Part shown: piece after piece, positions 8,462 to 14,771 of the stretch | Layout: every line of letters begins with the position of its first letter | Numbering within the stretch: the first letter of the stretch is position 1 | From: an uncultured Bacilli bacterium | Lineage (GTDB): Bacteria > Bacillota_I > Bacilli_A > RF39 > UBA660 | Direction: 5' to 3' | DNA length: 33,935 nt | Assembly (NCBI GenBank): GCA_944331935.1 | Contig: CALVIV010000014.1 | Span: 1 to 33,935, forward strand | The notes under the pieces: generated by a model | What the model saw: the letters and a program-made list of their open reading frames with translations, nothing else | Databases searched by the model: none | What the model was told of the DNA's origin: nothing | Translations under genes and position numbers: made by a program

Positions 8462-8601
8462 TATTATTCCTTCTTTCTTATATATTATTTTTATTTATAG
8501 AGTGGAAAATGTGGAAAACCCTAATTTTCCTTTATATTATATCATATTTTTTATTAACAATGCTTGTGGATAAAAAGTTTAAAACTAAAACTTTTCAACA
8601 A
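8462..8601 (-). other. oriC part 2: dnaA-dnaN intergenic, likely unwinding region
   Basis: This 140-bp gap carries one perfect DnaA box (TTATCCACA on the minus strand, 8565-8573). It also has a closely spaced pair, TTTTCCACA (8510-8518) and TTTTCCACT (8501-8509). Right after that pair, toward dnaN, comes a stretch of A and T beginning CTATAAATA on the minus strand. In B. subtilis the basal unwinding system has the same order: DnaA boxes, a short GC patch, then DnaA-trios and AT-rich DNA next to dnaN. This makes it the likely strand-opening site, though the trios here are only suggestive. Confidence 0.7.
8536..8544 (-). promoter_or_regulatory. dnaN promoter (extended -10)
   Basis: TGATATAAT on the minus strand is a full extended -10 element. 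It lies about 75 bases before the dnaN start. No good -35 is present (AGCATT at 17 bases). It sits between the perfect DnaA box and the paired boxes, so DnaA binding could affect dnaN transcription. Confidence 0.6.
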
Positions 8602-9975
8602 CTATGGTTTCAAATCATTTTCAAGTTTCTTAATTATCCCTGCTAAATCACTATTATTTTTAATCTCTTGTTCAATTTTCTCAACGGAATGCATTACTGT
8701 TGAATGGTCTTTTCCTCCAAACTCTGTCCCAATTTTAGGAAAAGATTCACTAGTAAGTTTTCTACATAAATACATAGCAATTTGTCTAGGAAAAGCAATG
8801 TTACTACTTCTTTTCTTACTTCTTATATCTTCAACTGATATCTGAAAATACTCTGCCACTATCTTTTGAATTCTTGTTATATCATTCTTTTCACTAAGTC
8901 CTTTACTAATAAAGTCTTTCAAAGCCTCAATCGCAAGGTTAATATCTATCTTCGCTCCTCCCATAATAGTTGAATAAGCAACAAGTCTTGTAATAGAGCC
9001 TTCTAGTTGCCTTACATCACTTCCCATATTAGAAGCAATATATTCAATAACATCTTCTGGTATTTCAGCTTCAAAGTTACCTGCTATTATTTTTTTACGG
9101 AGTATTTCTTTTCTAAGCTCAAAATCAGGTGGATAAATATTAACAGTAAGTCCCCAACAGAATCTTGTTCTAAGACGTTCCTCTAATAGTTTTAAATCAT
9201 TAGGAGACCTATCTGAAGATATAATTATCTGTTTAGAATCATTATAAAGATTAGTAAAGGTGTGGAAAAACTCTTGTTGTGTTTGGGTCGCTCCTCCAAG
9301 AAACTGAATATCATCAATTATTAAGACATCAATATTTCTATATTTATTTTTAAAGAAGTCTATATAACTAAAGTTAGTCCCCTTCTCGTCTTTTTTATTA
9401 ATACCAACAAAATCATCTCTAAACTGGTCACTAGTAACATAAAGAACTCTTCTATTAGAATTTTCCACAATATAATTCCCTATCGCATGCATTAAATGTG
9501 TCTTTCCTAGTCCACTATTACCATATATAAATAAAGGATTATACATTTTACCAGGATTTTCCGCAACTGATAAGGCTGCCGCTTGGGCAAATTTATTACT
9601 ATTACCTACTATAAAATTCTCAAAATTATATTTAGGATTAAGATTAGATTGATTTTTAAAAGACTTAGGAACACCCTCCTCTATTCTTTCCTCTTCTTCT
9701 TTCTCTTTTTCCACTTTTCTGTTATTAATTTCATCTGGCAACAAAAACTCTAATTCAAAATTTGTTCCTGTTACCTTATTTAAAGCCATTCTAATAAGTT
9801 CAAAGTAATTATCAGATAAATGTTTTTTATGAATAGACATAGGTACTTCAATAATCGCTACCCCATTATCTAAACTAATAAGTTTAACATCACTAAACCA
9901 AGTGTCGAAAGCTAGGGATGAAAGTTCATCTTTTATCTCTTTTAGAACATTTTGCCATAGAATTTCGACATTCAC
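8602..9975 (-). CDS. dnaA: Chromosomal replication initiator DnaA
   Basis: DnaA is the AAA+ protein that binds DnaA boxes, opens oriC and loads the helicase. With the GTG start at 9975 it is 457 residues, close to B. subtilis (446). Domain I begins ILWQNVLKEIKDEL. A charged linker (about 85-100) precedes the AAA+ domain with Walker A GNSGLGKT (152-159) and Walker B LIIDDIQF (about 218-225). Domain IV ends with the DNA-binding signature FGGKDHSTVMHSVEKI. An in-frame ATG at 10107 would add 44 residues running through DnaA boxes, but it lacks a ribosome-binding site and matches no DnaA N-terminus. The GTG has GGAGGTGAT at ideal distance. It is transcribed away from rpmH, as is usual. Confidence 0.97.
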   Translation of the reverse strand: MNVEILWQNVLKEIKDELSSLAFDTWFSDVKLISLDNGVAIIEVPMSIHKKHLSDNYFELIRMALNKVTGTNFELEFLLPDEINNRKVEKEKEEEERIEEGVPKSFKNQSNLNPKYNFENFIVGNSNKFAQAAALSVAENPGKMYNPLFIYGNSGLGKTHLMHAIGNYIVENSNRRVLYVTSDQFRDDFVGINKKDEKGTNFSYIDFFKNKYRNIDVLIIDDIQFLGGATQTQQEFFHTFTNLYNDSKQIIISSDRSPNDLKLLEERLRTRFCWGLTVNIYPPDFELRKEILRKKIIAGNFEAEIPEDVIEYIASNMGSDVRQLEGSITRLVAYSTIMGGAKIDINLAIEALKDFISKGLSEKNDITRIQKIVAEYFQISVEDIRSKKRSSNIAFPRQIAMYLCRKLTSESFPKIGTEFGGKDHSTVMHSVEKIEQEIKNNSDLAGIIKKLENDLKP

Positions 9976-10008
9976 CCTATCACCTCCCACCTGAATTCCT
10001 AAATTACC

Positions 10009-10014
10009 ATTATA
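10009..10014 (-). promoter_or_regulatory. Candidate dnaA promoter -10
   Basis: TATAAT on the minus strand lies about 35 bases before the dnaA GTG start. The -35 region is poor (CTTTTT). A DnaA box at 10027-10035 lies between the -10 and -35 positions, so autorepression by DnaA is plausible. A second TATAAT at 10147-10152 is an alternative. Confidence 0.4.
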
Positions 10015-10214
10015 ATACTCTAAATTTGTGGAAAAAGGAATAGGTATTTTTAATTTTTTAGTTTTCCACAATTTTTCGACAAATTTCTCCACAACTAAAA
10101 TCGACATATATCAACAAAAAACAGAGTTTTCCACATTTTCCACAAAATTATAATTCACAAGTTAATATCTGTTTTCCACATCATGTGGAAATAGTGGAAA
10201 AAGTAAAAGAAATA

Positions 10215-10223
10215 TGATAAAAT
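10215..10223 (+). promoter_or_regulatory. Promoter of the small oriC ORF (extended -10)
   Basis: TGATAAAAT is an extended -10 element. It lies a few bases before a strong Shine-Dalgarno (AGAGGAGTGAT) and the ATG at 10245. A weak -35 (TGGAAA, 10195-10200) overlaps a degenerate DnaA box. Confidence 0.45.
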
Positions 10224-10244
10224 TTAAAGAGGAGTGATAGTTAT

Positions 10245-10460
10245 ATGTCATATTTAGGTAAATTTCCTCTAGAGGAAATAGAGAGAATTAAAAGAAGAGT
10301 ATGTGACCCAAATCTTAATAAAGAACTTGGTATTAAACTAACATATGTGGCGCCTTTAAAGCCATTAGGAGAAAAAGATGATTTATTTCAAGGAATTATC
10401 TTTAATTATAATAATGATGATGCAAATGAGAATGAAGAAAGAAAAGGTAAAAGTCGCTAA
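10245..10460 (+). CDS. Small hypothetical protein in the oriC region, 71 aa
   Basis: I do not recognise this protein. It is 71 residues, charged and probably soluble, starting MSYLGKFPLEEIERIKRRVC and ending in an acidic-then-basic tail with asparagine and aspartate repeats (residues about 53-71). No membrane segment or known motif is visible, and it has one cysteine. The ORF has an excellent Shine-Dalgarno (GAGGAGTGAT) about eight bases before its ATG and its own promoter-like element, so it is likely to be translated. It is divergent from dnaA, close to the DnaA-box cluster, and lies just upstream of the rpmH promoter. A role linked to replication is only a guess from position. Confidence 0.6.
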   Translation: MSYLGKFPLEEIERIKRRVCDPNLNKELGIKLTYVAPLKPLGEKDDLFQGIIFNYNNDDANENEERKGKSR

Positions 10461-10469
10461 AATATTTTC

Positions 10470-10499
10470 TTGACAAAGTAAGATACTAACTATTATAAT
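10470..10499 (+). promoter_or_regulatory. rpmH promoter
   Basis: A perfect -35 TTGACA (10470-10475) and a perfect -10 TATAAT (10494-10499) are separated by 18 bases. They lie 30 bases before rpmH. This is among the strongest promoters in the window, as expected for a ribosomal-protein gene. Confidence 0.85.
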
Positions 10500-10529
10500 A
10501 ATGTAGATTTCAAGTCTGGAGGTGTTATA

Positions 10530-10658
10530 ATGAAAAGAACATATCAACCAAACCAAAGAAGAAGAGCAAAGAAACATGGATTCTTCGCTCGTAAAGCAAG
10601 TGCTGGTAATATTTTAAATGCTCGTCGTAAGAAGGGACGTAAAGAATTAGTAAAATAA
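10530..10658 (+). CDS. rpmH: Large-subunit ribosomal protein bL34
   Basis: bL34 is a small, very basic protein of the 50S subunit. The 42-residue product starts [19 protein letters not shown] and ends [12 protein letters not shown], an almost exact family consensus. The ATG at 10530 has CTGGAGGTG seven bases upstream. The position dnaA | rpmH-rnpA-yidC is one of the most conserved gene orders in bacteria. A short hairpin with a T tract follows, so rnpA may be expressed at a lower level by read-through. Confidence 0.97.
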   Translation: MKRTYQPNQRRRAKKHGFFARKASAGNILNARRKKGRKELVK

Positions 10659-10662
10659 AATT

Positions 10663-10685
10663 CACTGTTTTTGCAGTGTTTTTTT
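10663..10685 (+). terminator. rpmH-rnpA attenuating terminator
   Basis: A five-base-pair stem CACTG/CAGTG with a six-base loop is followed by seven T residues. It sits in the 46-base gap before rnpA. The stem is short, so partial termination is more likely than a full stop; no separate promoter for rnpA is evident. Confidence 0.55.
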
Positions 10686-10704
10686 AAATTTGGGACGTGA
10701 TAAA

Positions 10705-11031
10705 ATGAACAAGAAGTATATAGTAAAAGAAAGTAGAGTCTTTGATGAAGTAATAGAAAGTGGTAAAAAGATAAAGAACTATAACTTTGTCATATTTTAT
10801 AAAGAAAAAAAAGATTCTCCTACTAAGTATGGAATAACCGTTCCAAAGAAAGTAGGGAAGGCTCATATTAGAAATAACCTAAAAAGAAAGGTTAGAGCAA
10901 TTATCAGAAACTACAACAAAAACTATGAAAAAAACTATAATTGTATTATAATTATAAGAAATAGCTGTCTAAATCTATCTTATCAAGAACTATATAGCAG
11001 CTTACAATATTTATTAGATAAAATTAAGTAA
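10705..11031 (+). CDS. rnpA: Ribonuclease P protein component
   Basis: RnpA assists the RNase P RNA in cutting the 5' leader from tRNA precursors. The 108-residue product starts MNKKYIVKES and has the typical RnpA order: a hydrophobic strand (NFVIFYK), KYGITVPKKVGKAHIRN, and the RNA-binding RNNLKRKVRAIIRN, which corresponds to the family RNR motif with the second R-bearing position changed. Many bases encode lysine. An in-frame TTG at 10690 would add five residues but has no ribosome-binding site. The ATG at 10705 has only GTGAT upstream, a type of site also seen at mnmG. The stop codon runs into the Shine-Dalgarno of yidC. Confidence 0.95.
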   Translation: MNKKYIVKESRVFDEVIESGKKIKNYNFVIFYKEKKDSPTKYGITVPKKVGKAHIRNNLKRKVRAIIRNYNKNYEKNYNCIIIIRNSCLNLSYQELYSSLQYLLDKIK

Positions 11032-11041
11032 GGAGCATTGT

Positions 11042-11971
11042 ATGAAAAAAAGAAAAATAAAATCAAAGATAATTATTATAATAATGTTACTATTTCTAGT
11101 AACAGGATGTACTACAACTTTAGTAAATAAAGATAATGAACCGGTAAAAAATCCTGAAACAGGGCAGTCTTTAACAGAAAATATTCTTTGCCAACCAGAA
11201 AATGAACAAACTAGAAAGTTATATGAAAAAAATGGTGTTAAACTAAAAGATTTACCAAAGTGTTCAGAATTTACACCAGGTTCAACAGAATATGATGGAC
11301 TATGGACTGGAATATTTGTTAAACCACTAGCATTTTTAATCTTAACATTAGGTAAATATATTGGTAGTTTTGCTTTAAGTATTATCATTATTACTATTAT
11401 AATAAGATTAATATTATTCCCATTCACAAGAAAAATGGCAGTACAAAGTGAAATGATGAAAAAAGCTTCTCCTGAACTTGCTAGAATTCAAAAGAAGTAT
11501 GAAGGTAAAACAGACCAAGACTCTATGTTAAAACAAAATCAAGAAATGATGATGGTTTATAAAAAGTATAACTTTAATCCTCTAACGAGTTGTTTAATCT
11601 CATTTATACAACTTCCTCTATTATTAGCATTCTTAGAAGCGATAAATAGGGTACCTGCAATATTTGAAGAAAACTTCCTAGGAATACAGTTAGGTACAAC
11701 TCCACTAGTAGGTTTTGGTAGCAGTACCTTCTATATGTACATAATTCTTATTCTTATAATAGGTGCCTCAACAATTTTAATGTTTAAAACAACCAATAAT
11801 AGTGCAAGTGATCCATCAATGAAAATGATGCCTATCATGATGAGTGTAATTATTATCATAACTGCATTTTTCATGCCAGCTGCTCTAGGAATATATTGGT
11901 CAGTAGGTAATACATTCGCTATTGTTCAAAATATTGTTGTAATGAGGGGGATGGAAAAACATGGTAAATAA
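11042..11971 (+). CDS. yidC: Membrane protein insertase YidC (lipoprotein form)
   Basis: YidC/OxaA/SpoIIIJ inserts and folds membrane proteins, alone or with SecYEG. The 309-residue product begins with a lipoprotein signal peptide: basic residues MKKRKIKSK, a hydrophobic stretch, then a lipobox LVTGC with the cysteine near residue 23, as in Gram-positive YidC. Four to five further membrane segments follow, including the first family helix (FALSIIIITIIIRLILFPF, with the conserved arginine) and the final FMPAALGIYWSVGNTFAIVQ. A long polar region of about 60 residues lies between the lipobox and the first helix. It overlaps jag by 11 bases, a common arrangement in Bacilli. AGGAG precedes the ATG. 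Confidence 0.95.
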   Translation: MKKRKIKSKIIIIIMLLFLVTGCTTTLVNKDNEPVKNPETGQSLTENILCQPENEQTRKLYEKNGVKLKDLPKCSEFTPGSTEYDGLWTGIFVKPLAFLILTLGKYIGSFALSIIIITIIIRLILFPFTRKMAVQSEMMKKASPELARIQKKYEGKTDQDSMLKQNQEMMMVYKKYNFNPLTSCLISFIQLPLLLAFLEAINRVPAIFEENFLGIQLGTTPLVGFGSSTFYMYIILILIIGASTILMFKTTNNSASDPSMKMMPIMMSVIIIITAFFMPAALGIYWSVGNTFAIVQNIVVMRGMEKHGK

Positions 11972-12569
11972 ACACGAGTATACAGGAAAAACATATGAAG
12001 AAGCTGTTAATAAAGCTAAAATAGATTTACAAGAGTTAGAAGAAAACTTAATAATAAATACTAAAGAAGAAAAGAAAACTTTACTATCTAAAAAAGTAGA
12101 GATAGAAGTAATAGAAAAAAGAGAGGTAAAAGACTATCTAAAAAAATTAATTAAAACTCTATTAAAAGATATGGGCTTTGATGTTGAAATAGAAATAACG
12201 GTTAATAATAATACCCCAACATATCGTTTATATTCTACTAATGATGCCTTATTAATAGGAAAAGATGGTAAAAATTTAAAAGCCTTAACAACTGTAGTAA
12301 ATGCTATACTAACAAAAGAGATAAATAGTAACTATCGTTTCTTAATAGATGTAAGTGACTACAAAGAAAAGAACGATAGAAGAATAGAGCGACTTGCCAA
12401 AAAGTTAGCAAGAGAAGTAAGAGAAACAAAAGTAGAAGTAAAGATGGATTCCATGAACTCATATCAAAGAAGACTAGTACACAATATTTTAAATAATAAT
12501 AAATATGTCTATACTGAGAGTGTAGGAGAAGAACCTAATCGTTGTGTTGTTATAAAACCTCGTGACTAG
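11961..12569 (+). CDS. jag: RNA-binding protein Jag/KhpB
   Basis: Jag (KhpB, SpoIIIJ-associated) is a KH-R3H RNA-binding protein that works with KhpA and influences cell division and elongation in streptococci and related bacteria. The 202 residues show three parts: a Jag_N domain (EYTGKTYEEAVNKAKIDLQ, residues 6-24), a KH domain with LLIGKDGKNLKALTTVVNAIL where GKDG is the KH loop, and an R3H domain near the end with NSYQRRLVHNIL and the closing CVVIKPRD. The start overlaps the end of yidC, and the GGGGG of yidC's last codons may act as ribosome-binding site. A terminator follows the stop codon directly. Confidence 0.94.
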   Translation: MVNKHEYTGKTYEEAVNKAKIDLQELEENLIINTKEEKKTLLSKKVEIEVIEKREVKDYLKKLIKTLLKDMGFDVEIEITVNNNTPTYRLYSTNDALLIGKDGKNLKALTTVVNAILTKEINSNYRFLIDVSDYKEKNDRRIERLAKKLAREVRETKVEVKMDSMNSYQRRLVHNILNNNKYVYTESVGEEPNRCVVIKPRD

Positions 12570-12581
12570 GTTCTTTTTTTT
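12556..12581 (+). terminator. jag terminator
   Basis: A five-base-pair stem AACCT/AGGTT with a seven-base loop is followed by C and an eight-base T run. The TAG stop of jag sits in the hairpin. It ends the rpmH-rnpA-yidC-jag unit. Confidence 0.65.
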
Positions 12582-12622
12582 GTAAAGTTTTGACTAATTT
12601 ATAAAACTTTTCTTATTTGACC

Positions 12623-12651
12623 TTTACAGTATCACAAAATATCTATATAAT
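12623..12651 (+). promoter_or_regulatory. Promoter of the 12685 gene and mnmE operon
   Basis: TTTACA (12623-12628) and TATAAT (12646-12651) are separated by 17 bases, about 35 bases before the ATG at 12685. It follows the jag terminator and is the only clear promoter before mnmE-mnmG-rsmG. Confidence 0.65.
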
Positions 12652-12684
12652 AATAAGACTGAAAAAAGGAAAGGAAGGTGTTAT

Positions 12685-13401
12685 ATGCAAGAAATAGTTG
12701 CAGATACAATTAATGATTTAGAATTTTTAAAGTTACAATTAACTACTGAAATAGATGTTATAAAGAATGGTGTAAACAGTTTAGAAGCATTAGAAGCAGT
12801 ACAAGAATATATTGCCCTAAAACAAGAAATAGATAAAACTTCTAATATAATAAAATCCATTGAATTAATAAAAAAAGCAGAAGAATTAAAAAATACTTAT
12901 GCTGAAGTAAAACAGTATGAGACAAATCCAACAACTATAGAATATTATCAAGAAAAATTAAAATACCTTGAAAATTTAATTTCTATAAATGGTGTAATAT
13001 ATAATAAAGAAAGAGAAGACAAGATTTTATACTCTCCTGTAACAGCACTAAAACACTTAATTAATTTTAAGGAACAAGAAGGATTACCAGCAAACTTTAC
13101 TATAGAAGAGTTAAATAATTATATAAATGCTGTAAGAAACTCTTTGCAAGCTTATAAAGTATACGAAGATGATAAGGTAGTAAATGATATATTAGGTTAT
13201 AAGGTATATGAAAATCCTCATAATTATGATATAAAGAATGTAAAAGAACTACCATCTATAAAATTAGAATATCTAAATGAAAAAGATAGCTTAACAGAAA
13301 GAGAACAAGAAGCATTCTTTGGAACAGAAGTTTATAATGCTTTAGGTATATCTAAAGATAAAGATAAAGTAAAAAGAATAGGAGTAATGAAAAATGTCTG
13401 A
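12685..13401 (+). CDS. Hypothetical coiled-coil-rich protein upstream of mnmE
   Basis: I do not recognise this 238-residue protein. The first half (about residues 10-115) is rich in leucine, glutamate and lysine in heptad-like spacing and likely forms helices or a coiled coil. The middle has LKHLINFKEQEGLPANFTIEELNNYI-type helical sequence (about 130-150), and the C-terminal part is charged. No signal peptide, membrane segment or catalytic motif is visible. It has a good promoter and an AGGAAGGTG ribosome-binding site. It overlaps mnmE by eight bases, so mnmE translation is probably coupled to it. Its stop is the only TGA among the genes I call here. No such gene is usual between jag and mnmE, so it may be lineage-specific. 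Confidence 0.75.
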   Translation: MQEIVADTINDLEFLKLQLTTEIDVIKNGVNSLEALEAVQEYIALKQEIDKTSNIIKSIELIKKAEELKNTYAEVKQYETNPTTIEYYQEKLKYLENLISINGVIYNKEREDKILYSPVTALKHLINFKEQEGLPANFTIEELNNYINAVRNSLQAYKVYEDDKVVNDILGYKVYENPHNYDIKNVKELPSIKLEYLNEKDSLTEREQEAFFGTEVYNALGISKDKDKVKRIGVMKNV

Positions 13402-14749
13402 TACCATAGTTGCTATATCAACTAAACTAGGAGTAGGGGCTATCTCTATTATAAGAGTAAGTGGAGATAATGCTATTTCCTTAGTAAATAAAGTCTTTAG
13501 AGGAAAAGATTTAACAAAAGTAGAGTCTCATACTATAAATTATGGGTTTATTCATGATGGCAAAGAAGATATAGATGAAGTATTAGTATCAGTAATGAGG
13601 GCTCCTAAGACATTTACAAGAGAAGATATTGTGGAAATAAATTGTCATGGTGGTATCGCTACAACCCTTAGAATTCTTGATTTATTAATAGAAGAGGGAG
13701 CAAGAAGGGCAGAAGCTGGAGAATTTACGAAAAGAGCTTTTCTTAATGGTAGAATAGATTTAACCGAAGCTGAAGCTGTAATGGACTTAATAGAAAGTAA
13801 GACTGATAATAGCAGAAAACTAGCTTTATCATCCTTAGAAGGTTCTCTAAAAAAGTATATTAATAGCTTTAGAGATAAACTAAAACATGTTCTAGCCAAT
13901 ATCGAGGTTAATATCGACTATCCTGAGTACTATGATATAGAAGAGGTTACTAGAAAAGAGTTAAAAGAAGTAATAACTAGTCTTGAAAAAGACTTAAAGA
14001 ACTTAGTAACAAAGTCAGAAGAAAGACAGATTATCAAAAATGGTATAAAAACTATTATAATAGGAAGACCTAATGTAGGTAAGAGTAGCATTTTAAATAG
14101 ATTTTTAAAAGAGGATAAAGCAATTGTTACTGATATTGAAGGAACAACAAGAGATATCGTTGAAGGAAGTATTATCTTTGATGGAATAGAACTTTCTTTA
14201 ATTGATACAGCAGGAATAAGAGACACAGATAACTTAGCCGAAAAAATAGGAGTAGAGAAGAGTTTATCTTTAATAGACAAAGCTAACCTTATTATAGTGG
14301 TATTAAACTCTAGTGAAGAATTAACTGATAATGATAAGTTCATCTTAGATAAAGTTAAAGATAAAAATCCAATAATTGTTTTAAATAAAAACGATTTACC
14401 AAGTAAAATAGATAAATCTAAGTTAGACTTTAAACATATTGTAAGTACTAATACTAATACACTAGATGGAATAGAACCCTTAAAAGAAGAGATAAAGAGT
14501 ATGTTTAAATTATCTGAGATAAAAGAAGATGACTACACTTATCTTGCTAATGAAAGACAATTAAGTCTTGCTAAACAAGCTCTAAAGAGTCTAGGTGATG
14601 CTAAAAACAGTTTAGATAATGATGAACCTGTTGATATAATAGAAATAGATTTAAAAGAAGTGTTTGATATACTAGGTTCTATTACAGGAGAAAGCTATAG
14701 TGATGAGCTATTAGATGAGTTATTTGCAAATTTCTGTGTAGGAAAATAG
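13394..14749 (+). CDS. mnmE: tRNA uridine-5-carboxymethylaminomethyl modification GTPase MnmE
   Basis: MnmE (TrmE) works with MnmG to modify the wobble uridine U34 of certain tRNAs, using a folate C1 unit. The 451-residue product has the family length. It has an N-terminal folate-binding domain starting SDTIVAISTKLGVGAISIIRVSG, a helical domain, and a G domain with G1 GRPNVGKSS (about 223), DTAG (about 273) and NKND (about 333). It ends in CVGK, the conserved C-terminal C-x-G-K with the essential cysteine at residue 448. AGGAG precedes the ATG at 13394. mnmG follows after 22 bases, the usual pairing. Confidence 0.97.
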   Translation: MSDTIVAISTKLGVGAISIIRVSGDNAISLVNKVFRGKDLTKVESHTINYGFIHDGKEDIDEVLVSVMRAPKTFTREDIVEINCHGGIATTLRILDLLIEEGARRAEAGEFTKRAFLNGRIDLTEAEAVMDLIESKTDNSRKLALSSLEGSLKKYINSFRDKLKHVLANIEVNIDYPEYYDIEEVTRKELKEVITSLEKDLKNLVTKSEERQIIKNGIKTIIIGRPNVGKSSILNRFLKEDKAIVTDIEGTTRDIVEGSIIFDGIELSLIDTAGIRDTDNLAEKIGVEKSLSLIDKANLIIVVLNSSEELTDNDKFILDKVKDKNPIIVLNKNDLPSKIDKSKLDFKHIVSTNTNTLDGIEPLKEEIKSMFKLSEIKEDDYTYLANERQLSLAKQALKSLGDAKNSLDNDEPVDIIEIDLKEVFDILGSITGESYSDELLDELFANFCVGK

Positions 14750-14771
14750 AAAAAGAAAGACGTGATGTTAG

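Larger units (their letters stand above)
9976..10244. other. oriC part 1: DnaA-box cluster upstream of dnaA
   Basis: At least four exact TTTTCCACA boxes lie on the plus strand (10062-10070, 10127-10135, 10136-10144, 10172-10180) and one lies inverted at 10027-10035. Near matches are at 10085-10093, 10184-10192 and 10193-10201. Two boxes abut directly at 10127-10144, and two face each other around 10172-10192, making a 9-bp inverted repeat with a single central base. With the dnaA-dnaN gap this gives a two-part oriC like that of B. subtilis. Leftward genes lie on one side and rightward genes on the other, so both arms are co-oriented with replication. Confidence 0.85.

Noticed and set aside
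9976-10107. An in-frame N-terminal extension of dnaA from ATG 10107 (44 more residues).
   Set aside because: No ribosome-binding site at 10107, no match to DnaA N-termini, and the stretch consists of DnaA-box DNA. GTG 9975 has a near-ideal GGAGGTGAT.
10383-10577. A minus-strand ORF across the rpmH promoter.
   Set aside because: It overlaps a strong promoter, the start of rpmH and the small oriC ORF, and has no convincing start.
11014-11427. A 137-residue minus-strand ORF opposite yidC.
   Set aside because: It is antisense to a clearly conserved gene, has no ribosome-binding site, and its hydrophobic composition mirrors the complement of yidC.
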